Below, piece by piece: positions 1 to 5,474 of a stretch of 5,474 bases of DNA; position 1 is the first letter of the stretch; each line of letters begins with the position of its first letter. The translations under genes and the position numbers were made by a program. The notes under the pieces were generated by a model. That model made no database searches. It was not told the origin of the DNA and was given only the letters and a program-made list of their open reading frames with translations. The DNA comes from an uncultured Caulobacteraceae bacterium (GTDB lineage: Bacteria; Pseudomonadota; Alphaproteobacteria; Caulobacterales; Caulobacteraceae): the NCBI GenBank assembly GCA_946482375.1, contig CAMLRH010000191.1, forward strand, positions 1-5,474, in the 5' to 3' direction.

Positions 1-54
1 GACCTCGACTTCGACTTCGTCAACGAGGAGCTGGGCTCGATCTCGGGGACCAAG
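1..54 (+). repeat. Exact 54-nt direct repeat, copy 1
   Basis: This segment, encoding the linker and first strand (DLDFDFVNEELGSISGTK), is identical base for base to 310-363, a spacing of 309 nt or 103 codons. It marks the junction between consecutive SdrD B-like modules. Because the window opens on the tail of a module, at least one more module must lie upstream. Confidence 0.95.
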
Positions 55-1374
55 TACGAGGACACCGACAACGACGGTGACGGCGACGTCGTCCTCGCGG
101 GCTGGACCATCAACCTCTACAACGACGTCAACGGCGACGGGCAGCTCGACGCCGGCGACACGCTGGCCGCCACCGACATCACCGACGCCGGCGGCGCCTA
201 CAGCTTCGACGACCTCGCGCCTGGCAAGTACATCATCGAAGAAGAGATGCAGAGCGGCTGGCAGGCCGTCTCGGCGGAGGTCTTCGCCGGTACGGTCAAC
301 TCCGGCGACGACCTCGACTTCGACTTCGTCAACGAGGAGCTGGGCTCGATCTCGGGGACCAAGTGGGCCGACCTCGACAATGACGGGGTTCGTGAGGCAG
401 GCGAAGACGGCCTGCAGGGTTGGACCATTTCGCTGTTCCTGGACGACGGCGACGGCTTCCTCGACGCCGGCGACACCTTCCTCGAAAGCGTCCAGACCGA
501 CGCCAGCGGCGACTACACCTTCAACGACCTGGCGCCCGGCGACTACATCGTCGTCGAGACGGTCCAGAACGGCTGGGTGCAGACCTCGCCCAATGGCGCC
601 GACGCCGATCCGGAAAGCAACGACGTCAACGGCGGCGGCATGGGCTACTCGGAGTTCGGCTACGTCGTCGAACTGTCTTCCGGCGAGGAGAATGGCGACA
701 ACGACTTCGGCAACTTCCTGATCCCGGGTCCCGGCGTGCGGACTCCGGGCTTCTGGGGCTCGCCAAATGGCCTGAAGTTCTGGGACGGCATCGTCGGCAA
801 CGAGACCAAGTCCGGCCCTGATTTCCCGAGCGGCGAACTGGCCCCCGGCGGCTTCCTGATCCTCGGCGACGACGGCGATGGCCAACTCGACGCCGGCGAG
901 TTGAAGATCTCGGTGACAGACGCCCAGAAGATCATCAACGCCTCCAACAAGGACGGCAGCGGCCCTGCCTACATGCTCGCCCGTGACGTCATCGCGACCT
1001 GGCTGAACCACCTGGCCGGAAACCCGATCGGCGATCCTAGCGACACCGACAGCGCGGCCTACTACCTCGACGAGGGCGTCGATTGGCTGAGCCAGTACGT
1101 CGACAAGAACGGCGACGACATACTGACGCTGAACGAGGTCAAGACCAGTGGCGTCAAGAACAACTCAGCCGCCTGGAAGACCGGCGTCTCCGACGACGGC
1201 ATCGAGTCCGGCGCGGACATCCACAGCGCTCTCGACCAGTACAACAACGACGGCGTGGTCGGGATTACGACGTTCGCACAGGACGGCGACAACGGCTTCA
1301 GCCTGTTCGAGCAGCAGTTCCAGTTCATGCTGATCGGTCAGCAGCAGCAGGATCAGACGACCTACATCCTCTGA
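1..1374 (+). CDS. SdrD B-like repeat protein with calcium-binding loops, probably secreted (5' truncated)
   Basis: The frame is open from base 1 to TGA at 1372-1374, giving 457 visible residues. The N-terminus is outside the window, so ATG 247 is an internal Met. Two SdrD/Cna B-like beta-sandwich repeats are visible: one starts near residue 11 (NEELGSISGTK), the next near residue 112. Each carries a DNDG segment, GWTI, a Gly/Asp loop, LAPG(K/D)YI and GW. A C-terminal region of about 217 residues starts at RTPGFWG (247-253). EF-hand-like loops are complete at D42-D53 and D368-E379 and degenerate at 147-158 and 289-300. The protein is very acidic, Gly-rich and has no Cys, as is usual for exported calcium-stabilised proteins. 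No LPXTG anchor or membrane helix is seen; it ends in a Gln-rich, hydrophobic tail (IGQQQQDQTTYIL). Type I secretion with a C-terminal signal is an inference. Adhesin, matrix or surface-layer-associated roles are possible; the exact function is unknown. Confidence 0.85.
   Translation, partial: DLDFDFVNEELGSISGTKYEDTDNDGDGDVVLAGWTINLYNDVNGDGQLDAGDTLAATDITDAGGAYSFDDLAPGKYIIEEEMQSGWQAVSAEVFAGTVNSGDDLDFDFVNEELGSISGTKWADLDNDGVREAGEDGLQGWTISLFLDDGDGFLDAGDTFLESVQTDASGDYTFNDLAPGDYIVVETVQNGWVQTSPNGADADPESNDVNGGGMGYSEFGYVVELSSGEENGDNDFGNFLIPGPGVRTPGFWGSPNGLKFWDGIVGNETKSGPDFPSGELAPGGFLILGDDGDGQLDAGELKISVTDAQKIINASNKDGSGPAYMLARDVIATWLNHLAGNPIGDPSDTDSAAYYLDEGVDWLSQYVDKNGDDILTLNEVKTSGVKNNSAAWKTGVSDDGIESGADIHSALDQYNNDGVVGITTFAQDGDNGFSLFEQQFQFMLIGQQQQDQTTYIL
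310..363 (+). repeat. Exact 54-nt direct repeat, copy 2
   Basis: Second copy of the module junction at 1-54, identical over all 54 bases including synonymous positions. The flanking bases diverge at once (tacgag after copy 1, tgggcc after copy 2). Module 2 that follows has a slightly longer first loop (DNDGVREAGEDGLQG) than module 1. Confidence 0.95.
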
Positions 1375-1414
1375 TCACAATCGGAGGGCCGACGGCCAAA
1401 GTGCATGCGTCCTT

Positions 1415-1454
1415 CACCCTCCAGCGCTACACTGGGCGCGCTGGAGGGTGGCTT
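1415..1454 (+). promoter_or_regulatory. 13-bp inverted repeat covering the ribosome binding site of the lipoprotein gene
   Basis: Left arm 1415-1427 (caccctccagcgc) is the exact reverse complement of right arm 1438-1450 (gcgctggagggtg), with a 10-nt loop. The right arm contains the Shine-Dalgarno sequence GGAGG (1443-1447), 7 nt from ATG at 1455. As RNA, the hairpin would bury the ribosome binding site; as DNA, it could be a repressor operator. A T-run is absent, so it is not a normal intrinsic terminator. The repeat is seen directly; a regulatory role is inferred. Confidence 0.6.
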
Positions 1455-1724
1455 ATGTTTCGTATCGTGGTTCCGGCGGCCTTCGTGGGCGCTTGCCTGC
1501 TGAGCGCCTGCGCCGGCGGACAGTCGCAGTACATCGGCACGGCCCGCATGCTGGCCGACCTCACCATCGAACAACAGATCGTGGAGCGTGGTCCGAAGGG
1601 GGCGCTCGGAGAGGCCCGCATTGTCCTCCGGCCGGGCGATCCCGCCTATCGCGAGACCCTGAACCTTGTCGGCGGCCTGCGGCCTGGCGAGATGAAGGCG
1701 GTCCCCGCCGGCTCGCCGAGCTGA
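1455..1724 (+). CDS. Small predicted lipoprotein of unknown function (89 aa)
   Basis: The start at ATG 1455 is chosen because GGAGG lies 7 nt upstream and the resulting N-terminus is a lipoprotein signal: a hydrophobic stretch (residues 4-18) followed by lipobox L16-S17-A18-C19. The mature protein would be about 71 residues, lipid-anchored at Cys19. Residues +2 to +4 are Ala-Gly-Gly, with no Asp at +2, so outer-membrane sorting is more likely than inner-membrane retention if enterobacterial rules apply. The mature part is soluble, with charged and beta-prone segments (LTIEQQIVERG, ARIVLRPGDPAY) and a Gly/Pro-rich tail (VGGLRPGEMKAVPAGS). I do not recognise the family. It lies 80 nt after the repeat-protein gene and 116 nt before lpd, both on the same strand. 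The open frame continues upstream to 1083, but that part is an out-of-frame shadow of the preceding gene. Confidence 0.75.
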   Translation: MFRIVVPAAFVGACLLSACAGGQSQYIGTARMLADLTIEQQIVERGPKGALGEARIVLRPGDPAYRETLNLVGGLRPGEMKAVPAGSPS

Positions 1725-1773
1725 GCGCCATGTGCGTTCGGGAAGTCCGCGTCGCTTTCAGCTTCACCACCTG

Positions 1774-1801
1774 TTGACCTGAAGGCGTAGCGTCCTAGTT
1801 T
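1774..1801 (+). promoter_or_regulatory. Candidate housekeeping promoter for lpd
   Basis: TTGACCT (1774-1780) followed after 13 nt by CCTAGTTT (1794-1801) resembles the Caulobacter vegetative consensus, as I recall it, TTGACGS-N10-14-GCTANAWC. The -35 matches 5 of 7; the -10 is partial. Transcription would start near 1808 and leave a leader of about 33 nt before the lpd ATG. Found by eye only. Confidence 0.4.
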
Positions 1802-1840
1802 CCGCGCGCGATCCGCCCCCAGACCGAAAGCGCTTTACCC

Positions 1841-3250
<1,410 letters not shown>

Positions 3251-3275
3251 TTCCATCCGAGGCGCCCAAACGGGC

Positions 3276-3375
3276 GTCATCCCGGACGGCTGTAGGCCGA
3301 TCCGGGACCCAGAGGGCGGTTCAGCTGAAACTCGGTCTGGGTCCCGGCTCTTCGCTTCGCTGCGGCCGGGATGAC
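3276..3375. repeat. Nested palindromic intergenic element (about 100 bp)
   Basis: The outer arms GTCATCCCGG (3276-3285) and CCGGGATGAC (3366-3375) are exact reverse complements. Inside are a 12-bp stem ccgggacccaga (3302-3313) with tctgggtcccgg (3336-3347), whose loop contains the palindrome TTCAGCTGAA (3320-3329), a 4-bp hairpin cggc-tgtag-gccg (about 3287-3299), and a cttcgcttcg segment (3350-3359). The whole could fold as a cloverleaf-like cruciform. I recall similar GTCATCCCGG-type elements as dispersed repeats in high-GC alphaproteobacterial intergenic regions; copy number here cannot be judged from one window. Confidence 0.65.
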
Positions 3376-3383
3376 CGTAAAAT

Positions 3384-3412
3384 AAAAGGCCCGGGAGTTA
3401 CCCGGGCCTTTT
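3384..3412. terminator. Bidirectional intrinsic terminator between lpd and rplS
   Basis: A perfect 12-bp stem, aaaaggcccggg (3384-3395) with cccgggcctttt (3401-3412), has a 5-nt loop (agtta). It is followed by T-rich sequence on the plus strand (3409-3413). On the minus strand, the A-rich left flank (3381-3387) reads as ttttatt after the hairpin. It can therefore end both lpd and rplS transcripts, which converge here. Confidence 0.92.
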
Positions 3413-3434
3413 TCGTATCCGTCGATCCGGAAGC

Positions 3435-3836
3435 CTACGCCTCCGGCGTCTCGGTCGGTTCGCTCTTCGGGGCGGCGCCCATGGCGCGTTCGGCGATGCG
3501 GGCCGACTTGCCGCGGCGGTCGCGCAGGTAGTAGAGCTTGGCCCGGCGCACGACGCCGCGGCGCTTGACCTCGATGCTCTCGATCATCGGCGAGGCGACC
3601 GGGAAGACCCGCTCGACGCCCTCGCCGAAGCTGATCTTGCGGACCGTGAAGTTCTCGTGGATGCCCTTGCCGTTGCGGGCGATGCAGACACCTTCGTAGG
3701 CCTGAACGCGCTCGCGCTCACCTTCCTTGATGCGCACGTTGACGCGCACGGTGTCGCCGGGCTGGAAATCGGGGGTCTTGCGGAGAGCGGCGAGGCGCTG
3801 CGCCTCTTCCTGCTCAAGCTGCTGAATCACGTTCAT
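3435..3836 (-). CDS. rplS: 50S ribosomal protein L19
   Basis: A structural protein of the large ribosomal subunit at the 30S/50S interface. The 133-aa product shows the L19 pattern throughout: an N-terminal helix (1-20), the SH3-like core with PGDTVRV (26-32), [14 protein letters not shown] (43-56), [17 protein letters not shown] (63-79) and the C-terminal signature [19 protein letters not shown] (96-114). E. coli L19 is about 115 residues; the extra length is a low-complexity acidic/Pro tail (about 115-133, SEPTETPEA), a common kind of extension. ATG at 3836-3834 is preceded by an AAGG-type site that lies in the end of trmD. The gap to trmD is only 6 nt, so the two are cotranscribed and probably translationally coupled. 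It ends just before the shared bidirectional terminator. Confidence 0.97.
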   Translation of the reverse strand: MNVIQQLEQEEAQRLAALRKTPDFQPGDTVRVNVRIKEGERERVQAYEGVCIARNGKGIHENFTVRKISFGEGVERVFPVASPMIESIEVKRRGVVRRAKLYYLRDRRGKSARIAERAMGAAPKSEPTETPEA

Positions 3837-3842
3837 CGTCTT

Positions 3843-4568
3843 CTACCTTTCGTCGGGCTTTGAGCGCCCCTTGGTTGTCAGTTGGCGATTGGCTTCCCAG
3901 AGGTCTGGCCGCCGCTCGCGGGTCGTCTCGTCACGCATCCGCCGCCGCCATTCCGCGATCTTCTTGTGATCGCCCGACAGCAGCACTTCGGGGATATCGA
4001 GCCCTTCGAACGTCCGCGGTCGCGTGTACTGCGGATGCTCGAGGAGGCCGTCCTCGAAGCTCTCTTCACTGAGGCTGTCCGGCTGGCCGAGAACCCCCGG
4101 CACAAGTCGGACACACGCCTCGATCGCCACCATCGCCGCCGCCTCGCCGCCGGCGAGGACCGCGTCGCCGACGGCGACCTCCTCGAACCCCCGGGCGTCG
4201 AGCACCCGCTGGTCCACCCCCTCGAACCGGCCGCAGAGGACGATGATCCCCGGCTTTCCGGCCCACTCCCGAACGCGCGCCTGGGTCAGGGGCCTTCCCC
4301 GTGCGCTCATGTACAAAAGCGGCCGCCCCGCAACGTCCACTGAATCCAGCGCCGCCGCGATCACGTCCGCTCGCATCACCTGCCCCGGACCGCCACCCGC
4401 GGGGGTGTCGTCGAGGAAGCCGCGCTTATCCTTGGAAAAGGCGCGAATGTCCACTGTTTCAAGGCGCCACAGGTCCTGCTCGCGCCACGCCGTCCCGATC
4501 AGCGACACGCCGAGCGGCCCGGGGAACGCCTCGGGGAACATGGTCAGGACGGTGGCGGTGAAGGCCAT
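3843..4568 (-). CDS. trmD: tRNA (guanine-N1-)-methyltransferase TrmD
   Basis: A SPOUT-class methyltransferase that uses S-adenosylmethionine to make m1G37 next to the anticodon, preventing +1 frameshifting. It is usually essential. The 241-aa protein begins with the typical ATVLTMFPEAF and contains DDTPAGGGPGQVM (53-65), the SAM-binding trefoil-knot segments LCGRFEGVDQRVL (111-123) and VAVGDAVLAGGE (131-142), Arg154 in CVRLVPGVLG, and SFEDGLLEHPQYTRP (170-184), where Asp173 matches the catalytic Asp of E. coli TrmD (169 there, from memory). The C-terminal helical domain includes VLLSGDHKKIAEWR (195-208). The start is well supported: AAGGAG (4577-4582 on the minus strand) lies 8 nt before ATG. 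It heads the visible trmD-rplS unit; rimM and rpsP, its usual upstream partners, are not next to it. Its promoter must lie in the 58-bp divergent gap or inside the neighbouring gene; I could not identify it. Confidence 0.97.
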   Translation of the reverse strand: MAFTATVLTMFPEAFPGPLGVSLIGTAWREQDLWRLETVDIRAFSKDKRGFLDDTPAGGGPGQVMRADVIAAALDSVDVAGRPLLYMSARGRPLTQARVREWAGKPGIIVLCGRFEGVDQRVLDARGFEEVAVGDAVLAGGEAAAMVAIEACVRLVPGVLGQPDSLSEESFEDGLLEHPQYTRPRTFEGLDIPEVLLSGDHKKIAEWRRRMRDETTRERRPDLWEANRQLTTKGRSKPDER

Positions 4569-4591
4569 GGCGGCGGCTCCTTAGCACGGCC

Positions 4592-4620
4592 TTGCCGCCA
4601 GCGCCTCACGCGCCTATTCC
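4592..4620 (+). promoter_or_regulatory. Candidate promoter for the thioesterase gene, possibly leaderless
   Basis: TTGCCGC (4592-4598, 6 of 7 to TTGACGS) is separated by 14 nt from CCTATTCC (4613-4620, partial match to GCTANAWC). A start about 7 nt after the -10 would fall at or next to the ATG at 4627. No Shine-Dalgarno sequence is present before that ATG, which fits a leaderless mRNA. Assigned by eye; the -10 match is modest. Confidence 0.4.
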
Positions 4621-4626
4621 CCGCCC

Positions 4627-5474
4627 ATGCCCGAGCCTGAGAACCTGATCGACACCCTGTCCCTCGAAGCCATCGAGGTGAACCTGTTTAGGGGCGTCAG
4701 CCCTGACGACGGATTCCCGCGTATTTTCGGCGGGGTGGTCATCGGCCAGGCGCTGCTGGCGGCCTACGAGACGGTGCCGGACCGGGTCTGCCACTCGTTG
4801 CACGCCTATTTCATCCGGCCGGGCGACGTGAAGGCGCCGGTTCTGTATCAGGTCGAGCGGGCCCGCGACGGCGGCACCTTCACCACGCGGCGCGTGGCGG
4901 CGATCCAGCACGGCGAGCAGATCTTCAACCTCGCCGCCTCCTTCCAGGTCGCCGAGGAGGGTCTGGAGCACCAGACCGCGATGCCCGACGCGCCCGATCC
5001 CGAGACCTTGGCTACCGAGGCCGAGCGGGCGCGGGAGCTGAAGGACAAGCTGCACCCCAAGATGTTCGAGAACATGACCCGCGAGCGGCCGATCGACGTG
5101 CGCTGGGCCGACCCGCAGGACATGTTCAACCCGGTGCCCAAGCCGCCGCGCAAGCACGTCTGGATGCGCGCCCGCCAGCCGATCGGCGCGGACGTGCGCA
5201 TGCAGCAGGCGATGCTCGCCTACGCTTCCGACATGGCCTTCATGGAGACGGCGCTGCGGGTCCACGGCCTGACCTGGACGACGCCCGGCCTGCAGTCGGC
5301 CAGCCTCGACCACGCCATGTGGTTCCACCACCCGTCGAACTTCAATGACTGGCACCTGTTCGACCAGGATAGCCCCTCGACCTCGCAGGGACGCGGGCTG
5401 GTGCGCGGCCAGATGTTCTCCCGCGACGGCAAGCTGGTGGCCTCGGTGGCGCAGGAATGCCTGATGCGGGTGCG
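4627..5474 (+). CDS. tesB: Acyl-CoA thioesterase II (3' end just outside the window)
   Basis: Hydrolyses acyl-CoA to free fatty acid and CoA; cytoplasmic, double-hotdog fold. 282 codons plus 2 bases are visible; the E. coli enzyme is 286 aa, so only a few codons are missing. Hotdog 1 (about 10-115) has RIFGGVVIGQAL (32-43), SLHAYFIRPGD (57-67) and RDGGTFTTRRV (80-90). Hotdog 2 (about 165-282) has SLDHAMWFHHP, with the catalytic Asp228 of the family Asp-Thr/Ser-Gln triad, then DSPSTSQGRGLVRGQ (248-262, supplying the Ser/Thr) and VAQE with Gln276. Residue 278 is Cys where Gly is usual (QEGL). ATG 4627 is the only ATG/GTG/TTG start after the in-frame stop at 4582, but lacks a Shine-Dalgarno site. 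It is divergent from trmD with 58 bp between starts and is probably a separate unit. The symbol follows the E. coli homologue. Confidence 0.93.
   Translation, partial: MPEPENLIDTLSLEAIEVNLFRGVSPDDGFPRIFGGVVIGQALLAAYETVPDRVCHSLHAYFIRPGDVKAPVLYQVERARDGGTFTTRRVAAIQHGEQIFNLAASFQVAEEGLEHQTAMPDAPDPETLATEAERARELKDKLHPKMFENMTRERPIDVRWADPQDMFNPVPKPPRKHVWMRARQPIGADVRMQQAMLAYASDMAFMETALRVHGLTWTTPGLQSASLDHAMWFHHPSNFNDWHLFDQDSPSTSQGRGLVRGQMFSRDGKLVASVAQECLMRV

Noticed and set aside
247..249. ATG 247 as the start of the SdrD-like gene
   Set aside because: The frame is open through base 1 and encodes the same repeat pattern upstream; this Met lies inside a module.
77..721. Plus-strand frame rich in Thr, Ser, Ala and Arg overlapping the SdrD-like gene
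   Set aside because: Low-complexity composition caused by frame-shifted reading of Asp/Gly repeat codons; the real frame has clear repeats and calcium loops.
1387..1397. GGCC-GAC-GGCC mini-hairpin after the SdrD-like gene as a terminator
   Set aside because: Only a 4-bp stem with no T-run following it; too weak to support.
1415..1450. The inverted repeat before the lipoprotein as an intrinsic terminator of the upstream gene
   Set aside because: No T-tract follows the right arm (gcttatg comes next); the overlap with the Shine-Dalgarno sequence suits regulation better, although partial attenuation cannot be ruled out.
1448..1777. Alternative plus-strand frame of 109 codons starting 7 nt before the lipoprotein ATG
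   Set aside because: Arg/Gly-rich translation without a signal or motif. Its ATG at 1448 overlaps the ribosome binding site, while the frame starting at 1455 has a proper spacing and a lipobox.
1730..1777. Short open frame (15 codons) between the lipoprotein gene and lpd
   Set aside because: No ribosome binding site, no recognisable product, and its end overlaps the candidate lpd -35 element.
3882..4343. Plus-strand frame of 153 codons inside trmD
   Set aside because: Antisense shadow of trmD, whose catalytic and SAM-binding motifs are intact on the minus strand.
4606..5355. Minus-strand open frame of 249 codons opposite the thioesterase
   Set aside because: Shadow of the tesB-like gene in a high-GC genome; no recognisable motifs, and it would run over the divergent promoter gap.

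Overview
The window looks like chromosomal DNA of a high-GC alphaproteobacterium, most plausibly in the Caulobacterales (Caulobacter, Phenylobacterium or Brevundimonas type). This is inferred from three things: the very strong G/C preference at third codon positions, the sequence character of the Lpd, TrmD and L19 proteins, and an intergenic palindromic element that begins GTCATCCCGG and ends CCGGGATGAC. Genus cannot be fixed from the sequence alone.

Layout. (1) Bases 1-1374, plus strand: the 3' part of a large gene for an acidic, cysteine-free, probably secreted or surface protein. It has SdrD B-like repeats, EF-hand-like calcium loops and a distinctive C-terminal region that starts at a TPGFWG motif. 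(2) 1455-1724, plus: a small predicted lipoprotein of unknown function, whose ribosome binding site lies in one arm of a perfect 13-bp inverted repeat. (3) 1841-3250, plus: lpd, dihydrolipoyl dehydrogenase (E3), with a candidate housekeeping promoter just upstream. (4) 3251-3434: a 184-bp convergent gap holding a roughly 100-bp palindromic repeat element and a strong bidirectional terminator. (5) 3435-4568, minus: rplS (ribosomal protein L19) and, upstream of it, trmD (tRNA m1G37 methyltransferase), tightly coupled with a 6-nt gap. (6) 4627 to the window end, plus: a nearly complete acyl-CoA thioesterase II (tesB-like), divergent from trmD, with a candidate promoter positioned to give a leaderless mRNA.

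How the genes relate. trmD-rplS is the translation-related half of the widespread rpsP-rimM-trmD-rplS operon, here without rpsP-rimM immediately upstream. lpd stands alone, away from genes of the 2-oxoacid dehydrogenase complexes it serves. The surface protein and the lipoprotein are co-directional and 80 nt apart, but nothing in the sequence proves a shared function.

I see no clearly new multi-gene system. The items most worth a second look are the inverted repeat that covers the lipoprotein ribosome binding site, the structured intergenic element at 3276-3375, the calcium-loop/SdrD-type protein with its exact 54-nt internal repeat, and the possible leaderless start of the thioesterase.
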